Origin: Rhizobium sp.
GTDB lineage: Bacteria > Pseudomonadota > Alphaproteobacteria > Rhizobiales > Rhizobiaceae
DNA length: 64,000 nucleotides
Assembly: GCA_028290545.1 (NCBI GenBank)
Contig: JAQGJP010000026.1
Coordinates: forward strand, 62,001-126,000
Direction: 5' to 3'
Shown here: positions 25,981 to 35,175 of the stretch, one piece after another
Numbering within the stretch: the stretch's first letter is position 1
How the letters are laid out: every line of letters begins with the position of its first letter
Translations under genes and position numbers: made by a program
The notes under the pieces: generated by a model
The model's database searches: none
Told to the model about the DNA's origin: nothing
Seen by the model: only the letters and a program-made list of their open reading frames with translations

Positions 25981-26400
25981 ATGGATTTTGCGCTGATCGA
26001 AAAGCTGATGCGAATGCTGGAGCAATCCAGCCTCAACGAACTGGATGTCACCGAAGGCGGCATGCGGATACGGCTGGCCAGGCAGAACAGGGGGCAACCG
26101 AGCGGGATTCTTCCGGTCGCCAGGCCGGCGGAACAGGCTGTCCCTGAAGCCCGATCAAGGCAGGCAGCGATCGCCGCCGGCATGGCCGGGACCTTCTATC
26201 GTTCGCCGTCGCCAGGGGCGGCACCATTCGTCGATATCGGCACCGAGGTTCGCGAAGGCGATCAGCTCGCCATCATCGAAGCGATGAAGATGCTCAATCC
26301 GGTCGAGGCCGATCGCGACGGCGTGATCCGAACCATCCAGATCGAGGACGGCGGTTCGGTGGAACCCGGCACGGTGCTTTTCGAAATCGAGACGCGCTGA
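25981..26400 (+). CDS. accB: Biotin carboxyl carrier protein, AccB-like
   Basis: A 139-residue carrier of the AccB family. The N-terminal helix MDFALIEKLMRMLEQSSLNELDV is typical of AccB, residues 65-139 form the biotinyl domain, and K103 in EAMKM is the biotinylation site. It is likely an accessory carrier rather than the housekeeping AccB, because it belongs to the pxpA cluster. In related clusters a biotin carboxylase gene (accC) follows; none is present here, so it must borrow a carboxylase or be inactive. Stop and next start are adjacent (TGAATG). Confidence 0.88.
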   Translation: MDFALIEKLMRMLEQSSLNELDVTEGGMRIRLARQNRGQPSGILPVARPAEQAVPEARSRQAAIAAGMAGTFYRSPSPGAAPFVDIGTEVREGDQLAIIEAMKMLNPVEADRDGVIRTIQIEDGGSVEPGTVLFEIETR

Positions 26401-26742
26401 ATGGACAGGTTCGACACGCGCCGGCTGCTGCGGCTGATGGCCGATCATGGCATGGCAGAGTTTTCCTATGCCGACCCGGAATGCCAGATCGAGCTGTCGC
26501 TTGATGCGCTTACCCCACTCCATCCGGAAATCCGGGCAACGCAGGCTGGGCGCTTCCTCAGCCGGCACCCGGCGGTGACGGATGCGCCTGTCTTCCCCCG
26601 CCGCGTCCGCAAGGACGAGATCGTTGCATTCCTGAAGATCGGGGCACTGCTCGTCCCTCTCGTCGCCAGCGACGATGCGTTCCTGCCGCAGCCGCTGTTC
26701 GGCGACGGCGAAATCGTCGGTTATGGCGACATTCTGTTTTAG
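26401..26742 (+). CDS. Biotinyl-domain-like protein without the biotinylation lysine motif
   Basis: A 113-residue protein that looks like a diverged copy of the preceding AccB. Its N-terminus MDRFDTRRLLRLMADHGMAE matches the AccB first helix in pattern, and residues 68-113 follow the biotinyl fold: VRKDEIVAFLKIGALLVPLV aligns with the strand-turn-strand of AccB where EAMKM should be, but reads LKIGALL, and ends GYGDILF like GTVLFEI. It cannot therefore be biotinylated at the normal site. Start directly abuts the accB stop, implying coupled synthesis. A scaffold or regulatory subunit is possible; function unknown. Confidence 0.65.
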   Translation: MDRFDTRRLLRLMADHGMAEFSYADPECQIELSLDALTPLHPEIRATQAGRFLSRHPAVTDAPVFPRRVRKDEIVAFLKIGALLVPLVASDDAFLPQPLFGDGEIVGYGDILF

Positions 26743-26804
26743 CCGTCTCATCGCTTGCCGGCGACGACGCCGGGATGTTCCCTCCAGGATGCGCGACCGC
26801 ATCC

Positions 26805-26900
26805 ATGTTGTGGTGCGTCATCATCTTCATGCTCACTTGGAACAATTATCTCTGGCCGCTGATCGTGCTGCAATCGATCCTGGCCTGCTTGGCTCCGTGA
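26805..26900 (+). pseudogene. Remnant of lactose ABC transporter permease (lacG-like)
   Basis: A 31-codon relic whose core IIFMLTWNNYLWPLIVLQS matches the last-but-one membrane segment of MalG-type sugar permeases, followed by an early stop. The rest of the gene is gone upstream, where the biotinyl-like gene ends at 26742; 26743-26804 shows no other feature. In Agrobacterium lac operons the order is lacEFG-lacZ-lacK, and a lacK relic follows the beta-galactosidase here, which supports the identification. Confidence 0.65.
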
Positions 26901-26914
26901 AATAGGAAATTGAC

Positions 26915-29164
26915 ATGCGCAGACACGAGAATTTCAACGCCAACTGGGTTTTCTCAGAGGGATTTTCCGGCGAGACGGTCAATACGATGCAGGATGGGGA
27001 AACCGTGCGGCTGCCGCACAGCGCGGTCGAACTTCCCTATAACTATTTCGACGAGTCGCGTTACCAGAAAGCTTTCACCTACCAGAAGATCATCCGATGG
27101 GAGTCGGATTTCGAGGGCCGCTTCGTGGCGCTGGTCTTCGATGCCGCGATGGCCGACGCCGTCGTCTATCTGAACGGCAAGGAGATCGTTGCGCATAAGG
27201 ACGGCTATACGCCGTTCGAGGCTCGTCTGACACCGCATCTCAAGAAGGGCGACAACCTGCTGACGGTGAAGATCGACGGTTCTGAGAATCCGCAAATCCC
27301 GCCGTTCGGCGGCCAGATCGATTATCTCACCTATGCCGGCATCTATCGCGATGTCTGGCTGAGGGTCACCAGCCCGCTGTTCATCAAGCACATGAAAATC
27401 GAGACACCGGATGCGCTCGGCGACAGCAAGACGGTGCATCTCAAGACGACGATTGCCAATCCGCACAGCCGAACGATATCCGGCACGCTCTCCGTCACCA
27501 TCACGGCGCCTGATGGCAAGACGGTCGCGACCGGTTCCACCACGCTCGACGGCTGGAAAAACAATATCGATATCACCGGCCTTACGGGCATGGAGCTCTG
27601 GGATATCGATCACCCGGCACTCTATGAACTGACCGCCGAAATCGAGACGACCGAAGGCAAGGACCGGCTATCGAGCCGCTTCGGCTTCCGCACCGCGGAA
27701 TTCACGGCCGACGGCTTCCTGCTCAACAACAAGCCGCTCAAACTGCGCGGCCTCAATCGACATCAGTCCTGGCCCTATGCCGGCTATGCGATGGGCCGCC
27801 GCGCGCAGGCCAAGGACGCCGATATCGTCAAATACGATCTGGGCTGCAATGTCGTCCGGACCTCGCACTACCCGCAGTCGACATGGTTCATCGACCGCTG
27901 CGATGAAATCGGCCTGCTGGTGTTCGAGGAAATCCCCGGCTGGCAGCATATCGGCGGTGAGGAATGGAAGAAGGAATCGGTCGAGAATGTCCGCCGCATG
28001 ATCATGCGCGACTGGAATCATCCTTCGATCATCATCTGGGGCGTGCGCATCAACGAGTCCCGCGATGCCCCGAACTTCTACGCCAAGACCAATCGCGTGG
28101 CGCGCGAACTCGACACGACGCGCCAGACCGGCGGCGCGCGTTACCTCACAAACAGCGAGATGCTGGAAGACGTCTATACGATGAACGATTTCATCCTCGG
28201 CAACGAGGAACTGCCGGGCACCAACCGTCCGCGAACCGCGTTGCGCGACCAGATGGAAGTCACGGGATTGCCGAAAAAGGTGCCCTATATGGTCACCGAA
28301 TATAGCGGTCACATGTATCCGACCAAACGTTTCGACCAGGAACAGCGACAGGCCGAGCATGTCACCCGGCATCTGATGGTTCTGAACGCCGTCGCCGGCG
28401 ACCCCTCCATTTCCGGCTCCACCGGCTGGTGCATGTTCGACTACAACACCCACAAGGATTTCGGATCCGGCGACCGCATCTGCTATCACGGCGTGCTCGA
28501 CATGTTCCGCGAGCCGAAATTCGCCGCCTATGCCTATTCCTCGCAGGTCGATCCGAAGGAGGGCGTCGTCCTGCAGCCCGTCACCTATTGGGCGCGCGGC
28601 GAACGCAATATCGGCGGCGTCCTGCCACTGATCATCCTCACCAACTGCGATTACGTCGAACTCAAGTACGGCGAATTCGAACCCAAGCGCGTCTATCCGG
28701 ACCGCGATACCTACCCGCATCTCGACCATCCGCCCGTTGTCATCGACCTCCGAAGCGTGACGCTGGAAGAATTCGGCGCCTGGGGCCGAATGTGGAGCGA
28801 CGGCCTCATCACCGGCTATGTCGATGGCGAGGTCGCCAAGACCGTGATGATGCCCTCCGATCCGGTACCGACCCGGCTCGAGATCGCCCCGGACGAGACT
28901 GAACTGAGGGCCGGCGAAAAGGACAGCGTCCGCGTCGTCCTGCGTGTTCTCGATCAGTGCGGCAACATATTGCCGTTCTTCGAGGAACCGGTGGCGCTGA
29001 CGCTCGAAGGCGACGGGCGGATCATCGGCCCACGCCTTGTCAGCTTTAAGGGCGGCGCGACCGGCTTCTGGGTCGAGGCCGGCGAGAGCGAGGGAATGCT
29101 GGCGCTGAAGGTCGCCTGCGGCGCTTTCGCGGAGCAGACAGTGATATTTTCTGTCGGACCGTAA
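26915..29164 (+). CDS. lacZ: Beta-galactosidase, glycoside hydrolase family 2
   Basis: A 749-residue cytoplasmic glycosidase that hydrolyses lactose or other beta-galactosides (beta-glucuronide activity cannot be excluded). Order: sugar-binding jelly-roll (about 1-165), Ig-like domain (165-270), TIM barrel (270-590), C-terminal Ig-like domains. E381 in VRINESRD is the expected acid/base and E462 in VTEYSGH the nucleophile; RGLNRHQ marks the barrel start. It is shorter than E. coli LacZ. AGGAAA precedes the ATG. It is intact although both neighbours of its operon are decayed, so it may rely on read-through transcription from the pxpA side. Confidence 0.88.
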   Translation: MRRHENFNANWVFSEGFSGETVNTMQDGETVRLPHSAVELPYNYFDESRYQKAFTYQKIIRWESDFEGRFVALVFDAAMADAVVYLNGKEIVAHKDGYTPFEARLTPHLKKGDNLLTVKIDGSENPQIPPFGGQIDYLTYAGIYRDVWLRVTSPLFIKHMKIETPDALGDSKTVHLKTTIANPHSRTISGTLSVTITAPDGKTVATGSTTLDGWKNNIDITGLTGMELWDIDHPALYELTAEIETTEGKDRLSSRFGFRTAEFTADGFLLNNKPLKLRGLNRHQSWPYAGYAMGRRAQAKDADIVKYDLGCNVVRTSHYPQSTWFIDRCDEIGLLVFEEIPGWQHIGGEEWKKESVENVRRMIMRDWNHPSIIIWGVRINESRDAPNFYAKTNRVARELDTTRQTGGARYLTNSEMLEDVYTMNDFILGNEELPGTNRPRTALRDQMEVTGLPKKVPYMVTEYSGHMYPTKRFDQEQRQAEHVTRHLMVLNAVAGDPSISGSTGWCMFDYNTHKDFGSGDRICYHGVLDMFREPKFAAYAYSSQVDPKEGVVLQPVTYWARGERNIGGVLPLIILTNCDYVELKYGEFEPKRVYPDRDTYPHLDHPPVVIDLRSVTLEEFGAWGRMWSDGLITGYVDGEVAKTVMMPSDPVPTRLEIAPDETELRAGEKDSVRVVLRVLDQCGNILPFFEEPVALTLEGDGRIIGPRLVSFKGGATGFWVEAGESEGMLALKVACGAFAEQTVIFSVGP

Positions 29165-29175
29165 GGGAATGGCGG

Positions 29176-29340
29176 ATGGCCGATGTCACACGCATGCAGA
29201 TCCGCAAGTCGTTCGGCGCGCTTGACGTCATCAAGGGCGTCGATCTCGACATCAGGTCCCGGCGAGTTCGTGGTTTTGGTCGAGCCGCACTTCAACCTCG
29301 ATGCCGAACTCCGCGTGCATATCCCTGCTATTTTGCATCG
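29176..29340 (+). pseudogene. Remnant of lactose ABC transporter ATPase (lacK-like)
   Basis: The start MADVTRMQIRKSFGALDVIK is that of a MalK/LacK-type ATPase. An extra C after GACATCAGGTCC shifts the frame; in the shifted frame the sequence continues GEFVVLVEP, the strand just before Walker A, then jumps directly to NLDAELRVH, which in intact ATPases follows Walker B. About 130 internal codons, including Walker A and the signature, are deleted. The relic overlaps the 3' end of the converging AbrB-family gene. It is certainly non-functional. Confidence 0.75.
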
Positions 29341-30449
29341 ACGGGCGGCGAATCCGCTGATCGTTTGCCGGATTCGCGCGGTTCATCGCTCAACCTGGAC
29401 CATTTGACCACGAGACGCGCGAGCGCCGGACCTGTCAGCAGAATCATCAACAGACGCGCCAGCTGCATCGACATCACGAACGGCACGTCGACATGGCTCG
29501 ACGCCGAAATGATGGCGACCGAATCGGCTCCGCCCGGGCTTGTCGCCAGATAGGCGGTGAGCGGATCGACATCGGCAACATAAACGAGGATTACCGCGAA
29601 CCCGCCGCAAATGGCAATCAGCGCCAGGATGGAGCCGATCACTTGCGGCAGCGCCCGCATGGCATGGGCGAGAATATCGCGGCTGAAGCGCCCGCCGATC
29701 GTCCAGCCGACCAATGCATAACTTGCGGCGAGCAGCCAGGGCGGCAGTTCGATATGGACAATCCCGGTATTCTGCAGGATGACGCCGAGGATCAACGGCA
29801 GAAGAAAGATGCCGGCTGGAATCCTGAACCATTTCGTCAGCAGGATGCAACCTGCTATCAGCGCCGCGGTTTCGGCCATCGGCAGCCATTCGATCGACGG
29901 AAACCAGATCGTCTGCGGCAGCGGCACGCCCGTCTTTGAGACCCAGATGCGCGAGATGGTGGAGGCGGCGATCGCCACGCAGACGATCCGCAGATATTGC
30001 ATGAAGGCGACAAGCCGCATATCGGCGCCGAACGATTCCGACATGATGACCATGGCGGACGCGCCGCCCGGCATCGCGCCCCAGATCGCCGTCGTTCCGG
30101 GCAGGACGTGGAATCTGGCGAGCAGCCAGCCGAGCGTCACCGCGGCGGCGATGACCGAGACCACGCCTGCAAGGAAAATCGGCCAGTCCCTGGCCATTTC
30201 TCCAAAGATCGAAAGCGGGATCGACTTGGCGATCATGCAGCCTATCATGGCCTGTGCAATCGAAACCAGCCGGTTGGAGACATGCACCGTCTTCTCGGTC
30301 GCGGCAAAGGCTATTGCCGCCAGCATTGGCCCCAGCAGCAAAGCTGCCGGCAGATGGGCGAGCTCCAATATTCCGAAAAGAATCGCCGAGACGACAAGAA
30401 GACCGGTCCATCGCAGAAGCTTCGTCCGTCCGCTGATTTGTTGTTGCAT
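29328..30449 (-). CDS. AbrB-family membrane protein (ammonia monooxygenase-type annotation)
   Basis: A 373-residue integral membrane protein with about ten hydrophobic segments in two similar halves; GAMPGGASAMVIMSE (near residue 125) and ATSPGGADSVAIISAS (near 305) are the repeated conserved loops of the AbrB duplication family. Members are thought to be transporters or regulators; the old ammonia monooxygenase label is not supported. The ATG at 30447-30449 begins the protein just ahead of the first membrane segment. It is divergent from ilvA, with 205 bp between them. Confidence 0.8.
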   Translation of the reverse strand: MQQQISGRTKLLRWTGLLVVSAILFGILELAHLPAALLLGPMLAAIAFAATEKTVHVSNRLVSIAQAMIGCMIAKSIPLSIFGEMARDWPIFLAGVVSVIAAAVTLGWLLARFHVLPGTTAIWGAMPGGASAMVIMSESFGADMRLVAFMQYLRIVCVAIAASTISRIWVSKTGVPLPQTIWFPSIEWLPMAETAALIAGCILLTKWFRIPAGIFLLPLILGVILQNTGIVHIELPPWLLAASYALVGWTIGGRFSRDILAHAMRALPQVIGSILALIAICGGFAVILVYVADVDPLTAYLATSPGGADSVAIISASSHVDVPFVMSMQLARLLMILLTGPALARLVVKWSRLSDEPRESGKRSADSPPVDAK

Positions 30450-30654
30450 CGTAGAGCCGCCGTGAAATCGATTACGACGCTCTCTATCACACGAGAAATC
30501 CGTGGAAAGATAGTCTTGAACCCGAAGCTGTGCGTGGGCAGGGACGGAGATCTTCCGAGATCGCACACCTGCCGCGCTTCGGTCGCCGTTGCATGTCCTG
30601 TCCGCCGGGAATAGACAACCCTCCAGACCGTTTATCATTCCAGGCAGGTGCTTC

Positions 30655-32169
30655 ATGAGCGACTACGTCCGCAGGATCCTTGACGCCAGAGTCTATGATG
30701 TCGCGGTACAAACGCCCCTCGATCCGATGGCCAGGCTCAGCGCCCGTCTTGGTTGCCCGGTATTGCTCAAGCGCGAGGATCTTCAGCCGGTCTTTTCCTT
30801 CAAGATCAGGGGCGCCTACAATCGCATCGTTCGCCTCTCGCAGGCGGCAAAGGCGGCCGGCATCATCTGCGCATCCGCCGGAAACCATGCCCAGGGCGTC
30901 GCCTTATCGGCGCAGAAGCTGGGCATCGCGGCGACGATCGTCATGCCGGTGACGACGCCGGCGATCAAGATCGAGGCCGTGCGCTACTGGGGCGGAAAGG
31001 TTGTCCTGCACGGCGACACGTTCGACGAGGCCTACGCCCATGCGCGGCAGCTCGAAGGTGAAAACAGCCTCACCTTCGTCCACCCCTATGACGACGCCGA
31101 TGTCATTGCCGGCCAGGGCACGATCGGCGTCGAACTCCTGCACCAGCATCCGGATCCGATCGAGGCCATCTTCGTGCCGATCGGCGGGGGCGGACTTGCC
31201 GCGGGCATCGCGTCTTACGTCAAGTTCCTGCGGCCGGAAACAAAAGTGATCGGCGTTGAACCCGTCGATGCGGCTTCGATGAAAGCGGCGATTGCGGCCG
31301 GAGAGCGTGTGATCCTCGACCGTGTCGGCCTTTTCGCCGACGGTGTCGCGGTGCGTCAGGCGGGCGAGGAAACCTTCAGGCTCTGCCGGGAACTGCTGGA
31401 CGATGTGCTGGTTGCCGATACCGATGCCATGTGTGCCGCCATCAAGGATGTTTTCGAGGACGTCCGGGTTCTCGCGGAACCGGCAGGCGCGCTTTCTCTC
31501 GCCGGGCTGAAGGCCTATGCGTCGGCCAATCCGCAACGCCGCGGCGCGCTGATCGCGATCAACAGCGGCGCAAACATGAATTTCGACCGGCTTCGGCACG
31601 TTGCCGAACGGGCTGAAATCGGCGAGGAACGCGAGGTACTGCTGGCGGTCACCATACCCGAGGAACCCGGCAGCTACCGCCGCTTCATCCAGCTGCTGGG
31701 CAACCGCACGGTCACCGAGTTCAACTACCGCTATGCCGGGGGCAGCCAGGCCCATGTCTTCGTCGGTCTCAGGCTTGCCGATGCCAAGCGGGAAAAGCGT
31801 GAGATCATCGGCCAGCTCGAGCGGCTCGGCTACGGGTTGATCGACATCAGCGCCGACGAGACCGCCAAGCTGCACATTCGCTACATGGTCGGCGGAAGGG
31901 CCCCTGCGCTGGTCGACGAAATGATCCTTCGTTGCGAATTCCCGGAGAGACCGGGGGCCTTGCTGCGGTTTCTGGATGGAATTGGTGCGGACTGGAACAT
32001 CACGCTGTTTCACTACCGCAACCATGGCGCCGATTACGGCCGCGTGCTTGTCGGCGTACAGGTTTCGCCGGACGATCGGATACGGTTCAGCGATCGCATG
32101 GCGATCCTTGGCTATCCGTATGAGGACGAAACCGCCAACGATGCCTACCGGCTTTTCCTGCGCGGATAG
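30655..32169 (+). CDS. ilvA: Threonine dehydratase (threonine ammonia-lyase), biosynthetic
   Basis: A 504-residue PLP enzyme that deaminates threonine to 2-oxobutyrate for isoleucine synthesis. K50 in FSFKIRGAYNR is the PLP lysine, SAGNHAQG binds the phosphate side, and GGGGLAAGI is the glycine-rich loop. Residues 330-504 hold two ACT-like regulatory domains (each with an EXPGSYR/ERPGALLRF start), typical of feedback inhibition by isoleucine. The ATG at 30655 fits the family N-terminus; an upstream frame start would overlap the divergent promoter region. Confidence 0.93.
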   Translation: MSDYVRRILDARVYDVAVQTPLDPMARLSARLGCPVLLKREDLQPVFSFKIRGAYNRIVRLSQAAKAAGIICASAGNHAQGVALSAQKLGIAATIVMPVTTPAIKIEAVRYWGGKVVLHGDTFDEAYAHARQLEGENSLTFVHPYDDADVIAGQGTIGVELLHQHPDPIEAIFVPIGGGGLAAGIASYVKFLRPETKVIGVEPVDAASMKAAIAAGERVILDRVGLFADGVAVRQAGEETFRLCRELLDDVLVADTDAMCAAIKDVFEDVRVLAEPAGALSLAGLKAYASANPQRRGALIAINSGANMNFDRLRHVAERAEIGEEREVLLAVTIPEEPGSYRRFIQLLGNRTVTEFNYRYAGGSQAHVFVGLRLADAKREKREIIGQLERLGYGLIDISADETAKLHIRYMVGGRAPALVDEMILRCEFPERPGALLRFLDGIGADWNITLFHYRNHGADYGRVLVGVQVSPDDRIRFSDRMAILGYPYEDETANDAYRLFLRG

Positions 32170-32271
32170 TCCGACCCGAAACCACGCTGTTTGCCGGTTC
32201 AGACCAGCTCCGCCGCGCCCGACCAGAGGTGATAGAGCGAACTGCCGGGAAGCCAAACCCATTGCCGGAGG

Positions 32272-33327
32272 TCACGCGGCTGCCGGCCGGTCGATTACGA
32301 CGTCCGCATCCCGGTATGCAATTGAAACCATGGTTCCTGGCATCGCGTCAGAAACGGTGATCTCGGCCTGCAGCTGATTGCTGAGCGCCTCCACAATACC
32401 TGTACCCAGGCCGGGCTTTGCGTCATTCGAATTGGCTGGCATGCCTATGCCATCATCGGTCACCTGAAGGGTCCAGTCTTTTCCCTTGGCGTGAAAATCG
32501 ACGGTGATTTTCCCTTTGCGCTGGTTCGGGAACGCGTGCTTGACCGAATTGATCACAAGTTCGGTGACGACGAGGCCAAGGCTTACGGAAATGCTTGCTT
32601 CGATAACGGTTTTGTCCACGTTGACGTCGATCGTGATCTGTTCGGGATCATGGATCATGGAAGCCCCGAGGCTCCTGCAAAGCTGCTCGAAATAGCCGCG
32701 CAGTTCGACGTCACCGACGCTGGATTCCGCGAGTTGCTGCTGGACCGCAGCGATCGACATCACCCGGCTGTGCGCGGACTTCAGGTGCGTGCGGGTCTCT
32801 TCAGACTGGACCTTTCGGGCGCTCTGCAAAAGAATGCTCGCGATAATCTGCAGGCTGTTGGCCACACGATGCTGAACCTCATGGAGGAGCATCGCCTTGT
32901 CCCGCAGCAGGGCGTCTTTCACCTTCTCGGCGACCCGCGCATCCGTGACATCGGCCACCGTCAAAAGCAGCCGGACTTTCGACGCATCCGCATAGTCAAG
33001 CTTTTGAGCTTCGAGAATGAGACGCCGGGTATGCTGGCCGGGGCGTTTCAAATCCATCTCGTAGCCGTGGACATTGGCCATTCCGGCCGCCGTTGCCTCA
33101 AGCAGAACCGATAGCTGCGCGACGTTCCATTCGCCGTTGCCGAGTTCGGTGAACCGTTTAGTCACCGCCGTCCCGGAGTCGATCAGAAATGCCTGGTAGA
33201 AAGAGGTGCTGGCCGAGATCACGCAAAGATTGGCATCGAGAAGCACGACCGGCGCGCTGGAGGATGCAATGACAGCGAGCGCAAGACTGAGCGATCCTTC
33301 GGTATAGAGAGGGGTGACAGATGTCAT
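32272..33327 (-). CDS. Sensor histidine kinase, HisKA_2 family with PAS domain
   Basis: A 351-residue soluble kinase. Residues 18-130 look like a PAS sensor domain (VVLLDANLCVISASTSFYQAF); residues 140-215 are the HisKA_2 dimer/phosphoacceptor domain with H153 in VQHRVANSLQ, where the usual HRVKN lysine is Ala; the ATPase domain has ELVINSVKHAF and DDGIGMP. No membrane segment was seen, so the signal is cytoplasmic, perhaps redox or light. No response regulator gene is adjacent. The start ATG (33325-33327) gives the shortest well-formed PAS domain; an upstream frame start exists. Confidence 0.83.
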   Translation of the reverse strand: MTSVTPLYTEGSLSLALAVIASSSAPVVLLDANLCVISASTSFYQAFLIDSGTAVTKRFTELGNGEWNVAQLSVLLEATAAGMANVHGYEMDLKRPGQHTRRLILEAQKLDYADASKVRLLLTVADVTDARVAEKVKDALLRDKAMLLHEVQHRVANSLQIIASILLQSARKVQSEETRTHLKSAHSRVMSIAAVQQQLAESSVGDVELRGYFEQLCRSLGASMIHDPEQITIDVNVDKTVIEASISVSLGLVVTELVINSVKHAFPNQRKGKITVDFHAKGKDWTLQVTDDGIGMPANSNDAKPGLGTGIVEALSNQLQAEITVSDAMPGTMVSIAYRDADVVIDRPAAA

Positions 33328-33751
33328 TGCTGGGTCCTTTGGGCCAGAGGCTCGCGGTGCGAAAGCCATCCCCGGCATGGACGTAGATCAATTCTGTTTG
33401 GCAGGAAAACCGATCCGGAAGGATACTATCACGAATATCCCGAGCACGCTCTTTCAATCGACCCGGATGTTTTTGCATGGGCCGGCAAACGATTTGGATG
33501 CTTGCTCCAGGTCCTGTGCCAATAGGCAGCATTGTCGCAAGGCCCGGCAGGTAAAATGAGTTTCTGCATCCGAAGCTTTCAGCTCGGTCCGATGGGAGAT
33601 GCGAGGATGCCGGAGACAAGTGAGCAGGCGACAAAGCCGTTAGAACCTGTTAAAGTCAGGGTTGCCGGTTGTGGTTCAACGTGACGGCGAATGATTTGCC
33701 GGGCGTCCATACACCGCCAGCCGGATTTTACGGTTGCGAAGGAGAAGCGCT
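33328..33751. other. Divergent intergenic region, no gene seen
   Basis: The 424 bp between the HisKA_2 kinase and the respiratory operon must hold both promoters. I found no ribosome site with a coding frame, no strong hairpin and no match to the EcfG pattern at proper spacing. GAAGGAGAAGC at 33738-33748 is the ribosome site of the next gene. Confidence 0.6.
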
Positions 33752-34567
33752 ATGGCGGCATCTCATGTCATGATCAATGCGCGCGGCGAATTTGCGCGCC
33801 CGGTGGTTCAAAAGGTTGGCGTCGCGGATATCATCGATGCGCTGAAGTTGGGGCTCGAAGATTTCAGCGCGAAACCATCGCACTATGTTTTTCTTTGTCT
33901 GATGTATCCGATAGCAGGCATCTTCCTGGCCTTCTGGAGTTCCGGCGCGAACCTGGTGCCGCTGCTCTACCCCTTGATGTCGGGCTTTGCACTGGTGGGA
34001 CCGATTGCCGCCCTCGGCCTCTACGAGATCAGCCGGCGCCGCGAGCAGGGGCAGGACAGCTCCTGGTACCACGCGCTTGACGTGCGCCACTCGCCGGCAA
34101 TGCCGTCTATCATTGCGGTAAGCGTCATGTTGTTGGCGCTCTTCATCGCCTGGCTGATTGTCGCCCAGAATATATACACCTCAGCCTTCGGTGACGCGGC
34201 TCCGGCGTCGGTCTCTTCTTTCCTGTCGGACGTATTGACCACCCCTGAGGGCTGGTCGCTTATCCTGTGGGGAAATCTGGCCGGGTTCGTGTTCGCGGTC
34301 GTTGTCCTGGCGACGACGGTGGTAACGTTCCCGCTGTTGCTCGACCGCAACGTTCGCGCCGCGGTGGCTATCAATGCAAGCATACGTGCTACGCTTGCCA
34401 ATCCGGGGCCGGTGGCGCTCTGGGGCCTGATCGTCGGCGCTTTGCTCGTCGTCGGTACGATTCCGATCTTTATTGGCCTTGCCGTTTTCATACCTATCCT
34501 CGGGCATTCGACTTGGCACTTCTATCGCAAATTGATCGCCCCCATCAGCCAGGATGGCACGCTCTGA
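33752..34567 (+). CDS. DUF2189 membrane protein at the head of the oxidase operon
   Basis: A 271-residue inner-membrane protein with about six hydrophobic segments (near 48-68, 72-95, 128-155, 178-205, 225-260). It matches the DUF2189 pattern, proteins once described as cytochrome-c-oxidase subunit I-like, but it has no haem or copper His ligands. It begins the plus-strand run that leads into a cytochrome c and coxMNOP genes, which suggests help in assembly or an unknown oxidase-linked role. The ATG at 33752 has GAAGGAG upstream; an earlier start at 33734 lacks one. Confidence 0.75.
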   Translation: MAASHVMINARGEFARPVVQKVGVADIIDALKLGLEDFSAKPSHYVFLCLMYPIAGIFLAFWSSGANLVPLLYPLMSGFALVGPIAALGLYEISRRREQGQDSSWYHALDVRHSPAMPSIIAVSVMLLALFIAWLIVAQNIYTSAFGDAAPASVSSFLSDVLTTPEGWSLILWGNLAGFVFAVVVLATTVVTFPLLLDRNVRAAVAINASIRATLANPGPVALWGLIVGALLVVGTIPIFIGLAVFIPILGHSTWHFYRKLIAPISQDGTL

Positions 34568-34670
34568 AGTTTCGGGAAACTCCATTTCGGATTTTCGCTT
34601 GGAGCCGTCGCTTTATGTCAGCTTGCGCCGGTCTCCGGTTCGGGAACGGTGCCTAAAACCGAGGGTTGCC

Positions 34671-35057
34671 ATGTGGTATCGTGTTGTTCTGTTCAGTCTG
34701 CCATTTTTCATTGTTTCGGCGCCTGGCGCCCTCGCTCAGGAAGGCGATGCGGATGCAGGTGCCATCGTATTCAAGAAATGCGCAATCTGTCACGTGGCGG
34801 ACACGGACAAGAACAAGGTCGGCCCGTCGCTGAACGGCCTGTTCGGCAGAACGGCGGGAACGCATCCGGATTTCAGGTACTCTCCGGCGATGCATGCGGC
34901 AGGCGAAGGCGGACTTGTCTGGGACGAAGCAACGCTGCGCGACTATCTGCATAATCCGAGGGGCAAGGTGAAGGGTACGAAGATGATCTTTGCGGGCCTG
35001 AAGGATGATACCGACATCACCAATGTCGTCGCATATCTGAAGCAATTTTCCAAATAG
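34671..35057 (+). CDS. Periplasmic class I cytochrome c
   Basis: A 128-residue soluble cytochrome. A Sec signal peptide (residues 1-22, ending PGALA) precedes the haem site CAICH, and the sixth ligand is Met in TKMIFAG near residue 102; GPSLNGLFGRTAG is the typical c550/c2 loop. It probably feeds electrons to the oxidase encoded immediately downstream. A 104-bp gap separates it from the DUF2189 gene. Confidence 0.92.
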   Translation: MWYRVVLFSLPFFIVSAPGALAQEGDADAGAIVFKKCAICHVADTDKNKVGPSLNGLFGRTAGTHPDFRYSPAMHAAGEGGLVWDEATLRDYLHNPRGKVKGTKMIFAGLKDDTDITNVVAYLKQFSK

Positions 35058-35175
35058 CAGGTCAAGAACAACGTCCATTTGTACTAATTGCTCGCATGTC
35101 ATGTTTATGAGATAATGCTGAAAATTCTCTCGACGGATCGTGGGCGCCAGGCTCGCGGCTGGGTCAGGGGCGAAA

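Noticed and set aside
34643..34667. GGAAC-N16-GGTT, correct spacing for an EcfG promoter, before the cytochrome c gene
   Set aside because: The start point would fall at or after the cytochrome c ATG, so it cannot drive that gene with a leader; probably chance.
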